From NCBI RefSeq assembly GCF_016887565.1, contig NZ_CP069396.1:4429001-4493000 (forward strand): DNA of 64,000 nt. Direction: 5' to 3'. Positions within the stretch are counted from its first letter, which is position 1; every line of letters begins with the position of its first letter. Under the pieces are notes generated by a model. It was given only the letters and a program-made list of their open reading frames with translations, had not been told where the DNA came from and did not search any database. Source of the stretch: Archangium violaceum (GTDB lineage: Bacteria; Myxococcota; Myxococcia; Myxococcales; Myxococcaceae). Both the position numbers and the translations under genes were made by a program. This document shows positions 45,910-54,065 of this stretch, piece after piece.

Positions 45910-46451
45910 TTGCCCTGACGATAACGCTGCATGAGCTCGCGCGCCTCGCGCAGCTTGGCCTCGACGAAGCGGTCCTCGGCATCGGGCTCGTCGTCGGTCT
46001 CCAGACCGATCTGGAAGAGGGCGGAGAGGCTCGCCGGGTTGACGTCCAACCATTCGGCGGTGCGGTCGAGCACGTTGCGGCGCTGGCCGGCGAAGGTCTC
46101 GGGGCCCTCGTCGGGCAGGCAGCGGCAGATGCGGGCCGAGTCGCTGGCCACGTCCACGTAGAGGCCGAGCACCTCGGTATCCAGCTCGGTGGCGATGGCC
46201 GAGGCGACCTCGGCGACGTGGGCGGCGAGGGCGTGGGCGGCGGAACGCTCGGTCATGGAGCGGACCAGGTAGACGCGCCAGCCGGCCTCCCCGAGGGTAC
46301 CGGCGGCCTCGAGAGGGGCGAGCTCGGCGGGAGGGGCGGAGATGCGCGTGAGGACGCGGCGCACGGGGGCCTCGATGTGCTCCAACTGAGCGCTCGAGGT
46401 CGGGCAGAAGAAGACGACGCGGTACTCACGGCTGTCGACGGAGGGTTCCAT
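45906..46451 (-). CDS. conserved hypothetical cytosolic protein upstream of the DTW gene
   Basis: I recognise no family. The 181-residue protein is acidic, without signal peptide or membrane segments. It begins EPSVDSREYRVVFFCPTSS, contains GWRVYLVRSMTERSAAHALA, then EVLGLYVDVASDSARICRCL, and ends in a charged helix (DEPDAEDRFVEAKLREAREL). Its stop overlaps the DTW start (ATGA), so the two are translationally coupled. ATG 46451 has GGGAG upstream and is preferred over an in-frame start at 46499. Confidence 0.6.
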   Translation of the reverse strand: MEPSVDSREYRVVFFCPTSSAQLEHIEAPVRRVLTRISAPPAELAPLEAAGTLGEAGWRVYLVRSMTERSAAHALAAHVAEVASAIATELDTEVLGLYVDVASDSARICRCLPDEGPETFAGQRRNVLDRTAEWLDVNPASLSALFQIGLETDDEPDAEDRFVEAKLREARELMQRYRQGK

Positions 46452-46562
46452 GAGGGTACTGCTCCCGTAGGCGCAGTCGGGATCACCAAAGAGGACCACT
46501 CCCCCGGCCCTGAGCGCAAGCGGGGAATTGAGGGAGTGCGGACGGACTGCTACACGGAGCGC

Positions 46563-46901
46563 ATGTCCATCACGGTCTACATCAAGAACGGTTGAACGGG
46601 TTGTAAGTCAGCGCGGGAGTTTCTCGCGCACAAGGCAGTGAGGGCGGAGCTCCGGGAGCTGGTGAAGAAGCCGCTGAGCGAGGCGGAGGTCCGGGCGCTG
46701 GGGGCGAAGCTGGGAGGAGTGAAGGAGCTGATTGCGCCCAAGAGGAAGGCGGAGCTGGGGGCGATGGGGGAGGAAGAGCTGGTGCGACATCTGGCGGCGA
46801 ACCCGAACCACGTGAGGAGGCCGCTGATCGACACGGGGAGGCGGCTCCTGGCGGGATTCACGGCGGAAGTCCGGGCGGCACTGGAGAAAGACCTGGGCTG
46901 A
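46563..46901 (+). CDS. ArsC/Spx-like selenoprotein (in-frame TGA read as Sec11)
   Basis: A 112-residue thioredoxin-fold protein of the ArsC/Spx group whose codon 11 is TGA (46593-46595). Reading through gives SITVYIKNG-U-TGCKSAREF: the redox motif CxxC of this family with Sec in the first position and Cys14 in the second. The frame then continues uninterrupted for 101 codons with family features: LSEAEVRALGAKLGGVKELI, and HLAANPNHVRRPLID, which corresponds to the Arg-Pro loop of ArsC. Without readthrough the product would be a 10-residue peptide. A SECIS-like hairpin follows the TGA. Likely a thiol/selenol oxidoreductase; arsenate reduction is not demonstrated. SelA, SelB and tRNA-Sec genes are outside the window. 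Confidence 0.78.
46611..46629 (+). promoter_or_regulatory. bacterial SECIS-like hairpin after the TGA codon
   Basis: GCGCGGG-AGTTT-CTCGCGC folds with seven pairs (one G-U) and a 5-nt apical loop whose second base is G followed by U. The loop begins 22 nt after the TGA. Bacterial SECIS elements bound by SelB have a short stem, a GU-containing apical loop, and lie about 16-37 nt downstream of UGA within the coding sequence; all three hold. Confidence 0.65.
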
Positions 46902-46910
46902 CCGTGTATG

Positions 46911-46945
46911 CCCCCTCTCCCTCTGGGAGAGGGCTGGGGTGAGGG
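46911..46945 (-). repeat. GC-rich palindromic intergenic repeat, copy 2
   Basis: CCCCTCTCCCTCTGGGAGAGGG followed by CTGGGGTGAGGG, the reverse orientation of the copy at 14091. It starts 10 nt after the selenoprotein stop and lies between convergent genes, where its stem could act in transcript ending. Confidence 0.8.
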
Positions 46946-46995
46946 TATGCGTTCCCATACCCCACTCCGAGCCCACTCCGAGCCCACCCCATGGG

Positions 46996-47874
46996 TCACC
47001 CCGTACCCGTGGAGGAAGCCGGAGTCTCCGAGACGCGAGCGGGCTGGCGGGACTCACTGGCGACCCATGCGCCGGAGGCGAGGACGATGATCCCGCCGAT
47101 AAGCCCCAGGGGTCCGAGGGCCTCGCCGAAGACGAGCTGTCCGAGGAGGGCGGCGGTGAGGGGCTCCAGGTAGGTGAGGGCGGAGGCGGCGGCGGTGGGG
47201 ATGCGGCGGAGTCCGGCATTGAACAAGCTGTTGCCGACGAGGCTGCAGAGGACACCACCGGCGATCACCAGGAGGAGGCGGGAGTCGAAGGCGGGAGGAA
47301 TGGCCTCGCGTCCGAAGACGAGCAACAGGGAGAGGGCGGAGAGGGGGGAGTGGAGGGCGGTGATGGCCAGTGGGGAGTAGGAGCGGGAGGCCTCCTTCGC
47401 GGCGAGCACATTGGCCATGTAGAAAATGGCGCTGGCGCCGCCGAGGATCGCCGTCCAGGAGTCGGAGACACCGCCCTGGGGAGTCCCCAGCAGGAGGGCC
47501 AGACCCACGAGCGTGAGGGGGGCGCCGAGCAGTGCGCGGGTGGATCTCCGTTCGCGGAGGACCCAGGGGGCGGCGAGGGCGACGAAGAGGGGAGCGAGGT
47601 AGTGGGTGAGGACGGCGACGGAGAGGGGTCCGCGCTGGACGGCGGCGAAGAAGAGGGCGCAGTTGGCGGCGTCGGTGAGGCCCATGACGGCGAGCGCGAG
47701 GGTGGCGCGGCGGTCGCGGAGGGCCTGGCGGCGGAGGACGAAGGGGGAGGGCAGGGACATGACCACCAGGGCGAGGAAGGCGCTCTGGGGGCCGGAGAAT
47801 CCGGTGGGCCGCAGGAAGAGGGACCAGCACCCCCAGAGGGTGGCGCCCACCGCGACCATGACGAAGTACCTCAC
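46996..47874 (-). CDS. EamA/DMT-family transporter
   Basis: A 292-residue protein with ten predicted helices in two EamA repeats of five (first starting MVAVGATLWGCWSLFL, second at SDSWTAILGGASAIFYMANVLA). Characteristic are PLSVAVLTHYLAPLFVAL and SALTYLEPLTAALLGQLVFGE, the end-of-helix motif of drug/metabolite exporters. The GTG at 47874 follows GGAG by 5 nt. Substrate unknown; families export amino acids or metabolites. 50 bp separates it from the upstream diadenylate-cyclase-like gene on the same strand. Confidence 0.88.
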   Translation of the reverse strand: MRYFVMVAVGATLWGCWSLFLRPTGFSGPQSAFLALVVMSLPSPFVLRRQALRDRRATLALAVMGLTDAANCALFFAAVQRGPLSVAVLTHYLAPLFVALAAPWVLRERRSTRALLGAPLTLVGLALLLGTPQGGVSDSWTAILGGASAIFYMANVLAAKEASRSYSPLAITALHSPLSALSLLLVFGREAIPPAFDSRLLLVIAGGVLCSLVGNSLFNAGLRRIPTAAASALTYLEPLTAALLGQLVFGEALGPLGLIGGIIVLASGAWVASESRQPARVSETPASSTGTG

Positions 47875-47924
47875 GAGAACTCCAAGACAGACGGGGGCGC
47901 ACGAGGCGCCGGGAAGGGAGCGGC

Positions 47925-49274
47925 TCAGCCGATGCGGCCGATCTCCGCGCCGCGTTCGTAGACGGTGATGGGGCCATCCTCGGAGACGTTGACGGCCACA
48001 CCGCGGAAGCTGGCGCGCCAGGCGGCGAGGGAGCGGGCACCGGGCATGCTGGGCTCCCTCACGCCGAGGCGGGAGATCTCCTTGGGGCTGGAGACCATGC
48101 AGGCGATGTCGACGACGTTGCCATCCTTGTCGAGCACGACGGCGCCATCGGTGGCGGCGGCGGCGGTGATGACCTGGCGCTGGGCCCAGACGGAGATGTT
48201 CTGCCCGCGGAGGCTGCGGCGCAGGTGGCTGTTGGCGGCCAGGGGGTGGCCGTGGTCGGGGATGAGGTCGGTGATCTCCTCGCGGGACTCGAGCAGGCAG
48301 AAGAGGGCGCCGGTGCGCTCGAAGGACAGGTCGATGGCGGCGCGGAGCACGCCGATGACGACGTCCTCGCGGAAGCGGGAGGAGATGCGCTCGTGGAGGG
48401 CCTCGTAGTCGAGGACGCGCCAGTGGCCATGGGTCTTCTGGAAGACGGAGCCCTTGCCGCTGAGGATGAAGAGGTCGCCCTGGGGCGAGGCCACGAGGGC
48501 GACGTCATGGGCGGCATGGGCGAGGACGGCCTGGACGGGGACGAGCGTCTCGTGGGGCGCGTAGCGGAGGGCGGCGTCGTTGCGGTCCACCTCGGCCAGG
48601 GAGATGAAGCCGATGATGCTGCCGGAGTGCATGCTGCCGAGCAGGGCGACGCGGCGGCCGTCGACGACGGTGCGGATCCACTTCTCGCGCAGCAGGGCGT
48701 TCTCGATGGAGATGCCACCGGGCAGGGGGATGAACTTGTTCTGGAGCTTCTGGATGAGCTTGGGGGCCTTGCGGGCGATGATGAGGCAGTGGCGGACGTT
48801 GCGGCCCTCGTAGGTGAGGGCCATGGAGTCCTCCATGGCGCGCACCCAGTTGGACATCTTGTGGGGCCGGTAGTTGAGGAAGCGGGCGACGGAGCGGCGC
48901 AGGCGGGTCTGCTCGAGCGACGCCCAGTGCTCATCCAGGGGCCAGGCGGCGGAGACGTGGGTGAGGTCGTCGTTGAAGACGCGGCAGAAGGCGCGGGCGA
49001 AGTGGCTGTCGCTGGTGCGCACGGGGCGCCGCAGGTCGAGCAGCAGGGCGCCCTGGGCGACGGGCTGGCCGAAGTAGAGGAGGGCGACGAGCCGGGACTC
49101 GTCGAGGGTGAGCACCTTGGGCTTGAAGGCCGCGCGGGAGCCGAGCGACTCGAGCAGGGAGGACAGCTCGGCCGCCGTCAGCGAGGTGGTGGTGCTGCCG
49201 GGGAAGATGTCCTTGAAGGCAGTGGCCAGCGAGGCGAGTGCATCGACGATGACCAGGGGCCTGCGCGTTCGCAT
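47925..49274 (-). CDS. DisA_N/diadenylate-cyclase-like protein with altered catalytic motif
   Basis: A 449-residue cytosolic protein. The last 150 residues follow the order of the DAC domain: SFERTGALFCLLE, then AAAATDGAVVLDKDGNVVD (the DGA motif), then PGARSLAAWRASF and VNVSEDGPITVYERG, corresponding to GTRHRAA and VSEExGxIS in c-di-AMP synthases. RHR is replaced by RSL, so normal c-di-AMP synthesis is doubtful. The N-terminal 300 residues are unrecognised and include a central alpha/beta region. ATG 49274 is preferred over 49283 because AGGA lies 8 nt upstream. Possible roles: nucleotide-binding sensor or a synthase using another nucleotide. Confidence 0.6.
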   Translation of the reverse strand: MRTRRPLVIVDALASLATAFKDIFPGSTTTSLTAAELSSLLESLGSRAAFKPKVLTLDESRLVALLYFGQPVAQGALLLDLRRPVRTSDSHFARAFCRVFNDDLTHVSAAWPLDEHWASLEQTRLRRSVARFLNYRPHKMSNWVRAMEDSMALTYEGRNVRHCLIIARKAPKLIQKLQNKFIPLPGGISIENALLREKWIRTVVDGRRVALLGSMHSGSIIGFISLAEVDRNDAALRYAPHETLVPVQAVLAHAAHDVALVASPQGDLFILSGKGSVFQKTHGHWRVLDYEALHERISSRFREDVVIGVLRAAIDLSFERTGALFCLLESREEITDLIPDHGHPLAANSHLRRSLRGQNISVWAQRQVITAAAATDGAVVLDKDGNVVDIACMVSSPKEISRLGVREPSMPGARSLAAWRASFRGVAVNVSEDGPITVYERGAEIGRIG

Positions 49275-49316
49275 TGTCGACATCCTACGGAAGGGAACCC
49301 GGAGTTCCCCAGCGCT

Positions 49317-50717
49317 TTAGCCGCCAACCGCCACCGCGGCGGGCTCCTCGGCCGAAGCGACGAGCGACTGTTTCTCCCAGGCCCGACTCTTCCAGCGGTA
49401 CCAGAAGGTGAGGCCGCGGGTCCACTCATCCGCTGACACGGCGAGCCAGACACCGGCCAGGCCCAGGTTCAGCTTGAACACGAGGACGTAGCCCAGCGTC
49501 AGGCTCACGCACACCATCGAGATGAAGCCCATGTAGACGGTGAACCGGGCATCCCCCGTGGCGCGCAGGGCATTGACCAGGACGAGGTTGAAGGACCGCC
49601 CGGGTTCGAGGATGAGGCTCAGGAGGATGAGCTGCGAGGTCAGCTGGAGGATGTCTCCATCGGTGGTGAACAGGCCGATCAGCGGCTTGCGCAAGAGGAT
49701 GGCGACCACATCCACCAGGACGGTGAGCGCCACGGCCCATTTCAAGCTCACCAGCACCCGGTGGTACGCGTCCTCGGTGCGGTTCGCGCCCACCAGCCGC
49801 CCGACGATGATGGCGGTTCCAGTGCCGATCGCGAGGCTGAACAGAAAGACGTACTGGGAGATGGAGATCGCATACTGCCTGGACGCCAGCGCCGTGGCGC
49901 CGAGGTAGGTGACGTAGTACACGAACACCGTCTGGCAGGATTGATACGTGAGCTGCTCGACGGCGGAAGGAACGCCGACCTTGAGGATCTTGCGGATGTA
50001 CTCCTTCGAGAACGTCACATAGTCCCGAGGCACCATTCGGACCTCCATCACCCGGTACAGCATCCAGATGAAGACGAGGAGCGCGGCGGTGCGGCTGATG
50101 GCGGTGGAGATCGCCGCACCGGCCACTCCCATCGCGGGCAGCCCGAGGTGGCCGAAGATGAGCAGGTAGTTGACGAAGATGTGGAACACGTTCATCCCCA
50201 GCGACACGTACATGGACTGCCGGGTGAACCCGTACGTACGAATCAGGCTGGAGAAGGCGTTGATGAGCGCCTGCAGGAAGAGGAATCCGCCCGCGATTCC
50301 CATGTACGTCTGCGCATATGCCAGCACCTGGCCGCGCAGGTTCATGTGCGCGAGGATCGTGTTTCCGAACAGCAGCAGGCCCGCGCTGACCGTGATGCCG
50401 AGCAGGAAGTTCAGCGTGATGGCGAGGGCCCCGATCCTGGCCGCCTCCTGCGCCCTCCGGGCACCGAGGTACTGGGCGACGACGATGGCGGCGCCGTTGC
50501 TGATCACCGCCACGACCAGGATGCAGATGAAGATGTACTGATTGACCACGCCGACCGCGGAGACGGCCTCGTCGGACACACCGCTGATCATCAGCGTGTC
50601 CGCCGAGCCCATCAGCATGAACAGGAGGATTTCGAAGAAGATCGGCCAGGTCAGCCGGAACAACCCCAGGTCAGCCTTCTCCTGCGTACTTCCACTCTGC
50701 GTGACCGCTGCGTCCAT
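49317..50717 (-). CDS. MATE family efflux transporter
   Basis: A 466-residue protein with 12 membrane helices in two six-helix bundles. Typical MATE segments are LTWPIFFEILLFMLMGSADTLM at the start, VSAVGVVNQYIF, NGAAIVVAQYLGA, GMNVFHIFVNYLLIF, and in the second half GVPSAVEQLTYQS and LVNALRATGDARF. The family exports cationic drugs or metabolites with Na+ or H+. ATG 50717 follows AGGTGG and removes a Pro/Arg-rich pseudo-leader. 139 bp downstream of rtcR, same strand, probably a separate unit. Confidence 0.93.
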   Translation of the reverse strand: MDAAVTQSGSTQEKADLGLFRLTWPIFFEILLFMLMGSADTLMISGVSDEAVSAVGVVNQYIFICILVVAVISNGAAIVVAQYLGARRAQEAARIGALAITLNFLLGITVSAGLLLFGNTILAHMNLRGQVLAYAQTYMGIAGGFLFLQALINAFSSLIRTYGFTRQSMYVSLGMNVFHIFVNYLLIFGHLGLPAMGVAGAAISTAISRTAALLVFIWMLYRVMEVRMVPRDYVTFSKEYIRKILKVGVPSAVEQLTYQSCQTVFVYYVTYLGATALASRQYAISISQYVFLFSLAIGTGTAIIVGRLVGANRTEDAYHRVLVSLKWAVALTVLVDVVAILLRKPLIGLFTTDGDILQLTSQLILLSLILEPGRSFNLVLVNALRATGDARFTVYMGFISMVCVSLTLGYVLVFKLNLGLAGVWLAVSADEWTRGLTFWYRWKSRAWEKQSLVASAEEPAAVAVGG

Positions 50718-50856
50718 CGATCCACCTGCACTTCCAGTTCGTTCCGCGCGCACCGGCATCTCTCATGCCCCGGCGTTGGCGTCGAGTGACGATCGCTCCG
50801 CGATACCTGCTTGCTTGCTTCTCGATGTTCGATAATTTGACCCCATACTTTGGGGC

Positions 50857-52494
50857 TCAGGCCACTTCGGAGAGCCCGCGCCCCGCGACATCGGCCCAAC
50901 CCAGTCCGAAGCGGGCGAGGTACTTCCGAAGCCGATCCGCGTCGTTGACGCTTTTCTTCTGCGAGCGTGATTGGGCGAAGAGGGCCCGCCCCGCCTCGGA
51001 CAGGGAGCGCGCCTGCCGGCACACGGCGAGTACCTCCGAGAGTTGCGCCCGGTCGAACCGGTCCAGCGCCTCGGCCCGCTCCTCCCCGAGCACCTCCACC
51101 ACGAGGTCCACCGTCGAGACCTGCTTCGGCCCGCTCCGGGCCCACGCGGCGCGCAGCCGGTCGAGCTCCTCGTCCACGCCCTCGCGGGTGATGCGTCCAC
51201 CCGGGGCGAGCGTCGCCATCCGCAGCACCGCCGCGTTGAGATCCCGGAAGTTGCCGCTCCAGCGCGCCTCGGGCGAGGTGGCGAAGCGCAGGAAATGCTC
51301 CTGCGCCTCCTTGTTCATCGTCACTTGAGTTCCGAGCGCCTGCGAGGCCTGGGCCAGCTCGTAGAGGAGGTTGGGCGGGATGTCCTCGGGCCGCTCGCGC
51401 AGGGGCGGCAACCGGAAGGTCCACAGGTTGATGCGCGCCAGCAGGTCCTCCCGGAAGCGCCCGCGCTCCACCTCGGCCTGGAGCTCCCTGTTGGTGCCGG
51501 CGATGAGCTGGAAGTCACTCTCCACCTCCTTGTCCGAGCCCACCGGCAGGAAGCGCTTGTCCTCGAGCGCTCGCAGCAGCATGGCCTGCTCGTCCGCGCC
51601 CAGCTCGCCAATCTCGTCGAGGAAGAGCACGCCGCCATTGGCCTGGCGCAACAGCCCCGGCCGATCGCTCAGCGCCCCCGTGAAGGCCCCCTTCACATGG
51701 CCGAAGAGCGCGGACATGGCTCCATCCCCGCGCAGGGTGGCGCAGTTGATGTCCACGAACGGGCCACTCACGTGCCGGCGCGCCTTCTTCAACTGATAGA
51801 TGCGCCTGGCGAGCTGCGACTTGCCCGCACCGGTGGGCCCGGTGAGCAGCAGCGGCGCGCGCGAGCGGGTGGCCACTTGTTCGATGCGCTCGATGAGCCG
51901 GTTGAAGGCCGGGTTGCGCGTGTCGATGCCCGCCTTGAGGAAGGACAGGCCCTCGCGCTGCTCCTGCTGGAAGCGCCTCGCCAGGGTGTCGTACTTCGAC
52001 AGATCGAGGTCGATGAGGGCGTGCTCCCCCGGCCCCCCGTGGTCCCGGCCCGACCGGGGGGGTGATGTCTGCACCAGCCGCCCCGGGATGTGCCGGCTCT
52101 CCACCAGGAGGAACATGCTGATCTGCACGATGTGCGTCCCGGTGGTGATGTGGACGAAGTAGTCCTCCTGCTCGGGCTGGAAGGGGTACGCCTTCACGTA
52201 GTCGAGCAGCGCCCCGTACGTCTCCTCGAGATCCCACGGGTCCTGGATGGTCAGCACGGTGGGGCGCACGCGCGTCTCGGGTGACACCTGGGCGATGTCC
52301 TCCGTCACCGTCCGCACGAGCTCGTCATGCCCTGGCAGCGTGAGCAGCTCCAGCCGGTGCACGACCAGGTCCTCCTGCTGACACAGGCCCACCGTGGGGC
52401 GCCACTTCTCCCACCGCTTGGGGCCCCGCCCCATGTCCAGCGTCGTCCCCAGCATCCCGAGGACCACCGTCTCGCGCGCCTGCGTCTTCGCCAT
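50857..52494 (-). CDS. rtcR: RtcR, sigma-54-dependent activator of RNA-repair genes
   Basis: A 545-residue activator. Residues about 1-180 are the RtcR-type CARF sensor domain (VVLGMLGTTLDMG, FVHITTGTHIVQISMFLL), which in E. coli RtcR responds to RNA ends. The AAA+ domain has Walker A GPTGAGKSQ, the sigma-54 loop GAFTGA, Walker B GGVLFLDEIGEL and arginine-finger region FREDLLARI. The C-terminal 100 residues would include the DNA-binding helix-turn-helix. Divergent from rtcB, whose sigma-54 promoter and upstream palindromes lie in the 128-bp gap. This fixes its target. No good ribosome site precedes the ATG at 52494. Confidence 0.95.
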   Translation of the reverse strand: MAKTQARETVVLGMLGTTLDMGRGPKRWEKWRPTVGLCQQEDLVVHRLELLTLPGHDELVRTVTEDIAQVSPETRVRPTVLTIQDPWDLEETYGALLDYVKAYPFQPEQEDYFVHITTGTHIVQISMFLLVESRHIPGRLVQTSPPRSGRDHGGPGEHALIDLDLSKYDTLARRFQQEQREGLSFLKAGIDTRNPAFNRLIERIEQVATRSRAPLLLTGPTGAGKSQLARRIYQLKKARRHVSGPFVDINCATLRGDGAMSALFGHVKGAFTGALSDRPGLLRQANGGVLFLDEIGELGADEQAMLLRALEDKRFLPVGSDKEVESDFQLIAGTNRELQAEVERGRFREDLLARINLWTFRLPPLRERPEDIPPNLLYELAQASQALGTQVTMNKEAQEHFLRFATSPEARWSGNFRDLNAAVLRMATLAPGGRITREGVDEELDRLRAAWARSGPKQVSTVDLVVEVLGEERAEALDRFDRAQLSEVLAVCRQARSLSEAGRALFAQSRSQKKSVNDADRLRKYLARFGLGWADVAGRGLSEVA

Positions 52495-52496
52495 GG

Positions 52497-52524
52497 GGAT
52501 AGGACCTTATCCTGCTGGATAGGA
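52497..52524. promoter_or_regulatory. probable RtcR upstream activating sequence
   Basis: GGATAGGA occurs twice, at 52497-52504 and 52517-52524, exactly 20 bp (two helical turns) apart. Between them TATCC (52508-52512) makes inverted repeats with both copies. The centre is about 80 bp upstream of the predicted rtcB start, a normal distance for an enhancer-binding protein, and abuts the rtcR start codon, so RtcR may also control itself. Confidence 0.6.
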
Positions 52525-52564
52525 AAACGGGCAGGGGATTTGGCCGCTCCCTCTGGAGGCGGGC

Positions 52565-52580
52565 TGGCACGCGCCCTGCT
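52565..52580 (+). promoter_or_regulatory. sigma-54 promoter of rtcB
   Basis: TGGCACGCGCCCTGCT matches TGGCACG-N4-TTGCW with one mismatch (C for T). The -24 GG (52566-52567) and -12 GC (52578-52579) are separated by the required 10 bp. Transcription should begin near 52591, 32 nt before the ATG, leaving the AAGGAG ribosome site in the leader. Confidence 0.85.
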
Positions 52581-52622
52581 CTAGGGAGCCGGCAAGAACG
52601 ACGGATTCCGAAGGAGCAGGTC

Positions 52623-53858
52623 ATGCAGACGCAGCGCAACTACGAGGTGCTGTCGAACGAGGCGGGTGGGGTGCCCATCAAGGCGTGGACGCTGGGCGTG
52701 CCGTTCGAGGACGAGGCGAAGAAGCAGCTGCGCGCCATCTCGTCGCTGCCCTTCATCCACAAGTGGATCGCCGTGATGCCGGACGTGCACCGCGGAAACG
52801 GCGCGACGGTGGGGAGCGTGGTGGCGACGGCGGGCGCGGTGATTCCGGCCGCGGTGGGCGTGGACATCGGCTGCGGGATGATCGCCGTGCGCACCACGCT
52901 GCGCGCGGAGCAGCTCCCGGACTCGCTCGGGAAGGTGCGCTCGGCCATCGAGCAGGCGGTGCCGCACGGCCGGACGGACAACGGCGGCCGGAACGACCGT
53001 GGCGCGTGGCAGGACGCGCCCGCCATGCACCGCGAGGCCTGGGGCCGCCTGAAGCCCGGCTACGACGCCATCATCGCCAAGCACCCGCGCATCGACCGGG
53101 GACCGGAGCTGGGGCACCTCGGGACGCTGGGGACGGGGAACCACTTCATCGAGGTGTGCCTGGATGAGGCCGGCCACGTGTGGCTGATGCTGCACAGCGG
53201 CTCGCGCGGGGTGGGGAACCGGATCGGAAGCCACTTCATCGAGCTGGCGAAGGAGGACATGCGCCGCTTCTTCATCCACCTGCCGGACCAGGAGCTGGCG
53301 TACCTGCCCGAGGGGACGGAGTACTTCGAGGACTACATCCACGCGGTGAGCTGGGCGCAGGAGTACGCGGCGACCAACCGCGAGCTGATGCTGCGCTCGG
53401 TGGTGGAGGCGCTGAAGGCGAGCGGTGAGCTGCCGGAGTTCGAGCTGACCGAGGCGGCGGTGAACTGCCACCACAACTACGTGGCGCGCGAGCACCACTA
53501 CGGGAAGAACGTGCTGGTGACGCGCAAGGGGGCGGTGCGGGCGCGGGAGGGGGACCTGGGAATCATCCCCGGGAGCATGGGAGCGCGCTCGTACATCGTG
53601 CGAGGGAAGGGGAACGCGGAGGCGTTCCACTCGTGCAGCCACGGAGCGGGCCGGGTGATGTCGCGCGAGGCGGCGAAGCGGCGCTTCACGCTGGATGACC
53701 ACGCGAAGGCGACGGAGGGAATCGAGTGCCGGAAGGACGCGGAGGTCATCGACGAGACGCCGGCGGCCTACAAGCCGATCGACGCGGTGATGGCGGCGCA
53801 GGCGGACCTGGTCGACGTCGTCCACACCTTGCGCCAGGTGGTGTGCGTGAAGGGATGA
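52623..53858 (+). CDS. rtcB: RNA-splicing ligase RtcB
   Basis: A 411-residue RtcB, close to the 408 of E. coli. It joins RNA ends bearing 2',3'-cyclic phosphate or 3'-phosphate to 5'-OH, using GTP and Mn2+. Visible motifs: PDVHRGNGATVGSV, GVDIGCGM with the metal Cys, GTLGTGNHFIEV, MLHSGSRGVGN, NCHHNYV, and HSCSHGAGRVMSR, which contains the His that becomes guanylylated. Strong AAGGAG ribosome site before ATG 52623. Transcribed from a sigma-54 promoter under RtcR; rtcA follows after 207 bp containing a palindromic repeat. Confidence 0.97.
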   Translation: MQTQRNYEVLSNEAGGVPIKAWTLGVPFEDEAKKQLRAISSLPFIHKWIAVMPDVHRGNGATVGSVVATAGAVIPAAVGVDIGCGMIAVRTTLRAEQLPDSLGKVRSAIEQAVPHGRTDNGGRNDRGAWQDAPAMHREAWGRLKPGYDAIIAKHPRIDRGPELGHLGTLGTGNHFIEVCLDEAGHVWLMLHSGSRGVGNRIGSHFIELAKEDMRRFFIHLPDQELAYLPEGTEYFEDYIHAVSWAQEYAATNRELMLRSVVEALKASGELPEFELTEAAVNCHHNYVAREHHYGKNVLVTRKGAVRAREGDLGIIPGSMGARSYIVRGKGNAEAFHSCSHGAGRVMSREAAKRRFTLDDHAKATEGIECRKDAEVIDETPAAYKPIDAVMAAQADLVDVVHTLRQVVCVKG

Positions 53859-53989
53859 CTCCGAGCATGGGAGGAAGACACATGAGGGGATAGAGACATC
53901 GAGATGCCCGCTCTCTCCGAGACTTCGGTCGCTAGGATGAGGGAGCGGGCATCGCTACGTTCTCCATCCACCCCATCCCCCACCTCCTC

Positions 53990-54021
53990 CCTCTCCCGCC
54001 GGGAGAGGGTCGGGGTGAGGG
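53990..54021 (-). repeat. GC-rich palindromic intergenic repeat, copy 3
   Basis: CCTCTCCCGCCGGGAGAGGGTC-type palindrome ending GGGGTGAGGG, a variant of the copy at 46911 with a GCCG centre. It occupies the rtcB-rtcA spacer and would form a stem of about 8 bp in the operon mRNA, possibly separating the expression of the two genes. Confidence 0.75.
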
Positions 54022-54065
54022 TATCGGGGCCATGGGTTGGCACAGTGCATTTGGGGGTACCGGAA

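Noticed and set aside
46638-46901. A separate 87-residue gene starting at GTG 46638
   Set aside because: It is the 3' part of the selenoprotein frame; the ATG at 46563 and the intervening codons supply the conserved redox motif, so a start at 46638 would remove the active site.
46563-46901. Pseudogene by nonsense mutation
   Set aside because: The stop is TGA exactly at the catalytic Cys position, followed by a SECIS-like hairpin and an otherwise intact frame; selenocysteine explains it better.
46950-46990. Tandem ACTCCGAGCCC repeat as a short CRISPR-like or integration site
   Set aside because: Only two 11-bp units without spacers and next to a palindromic repeat; no integrase or cas gene in the window.
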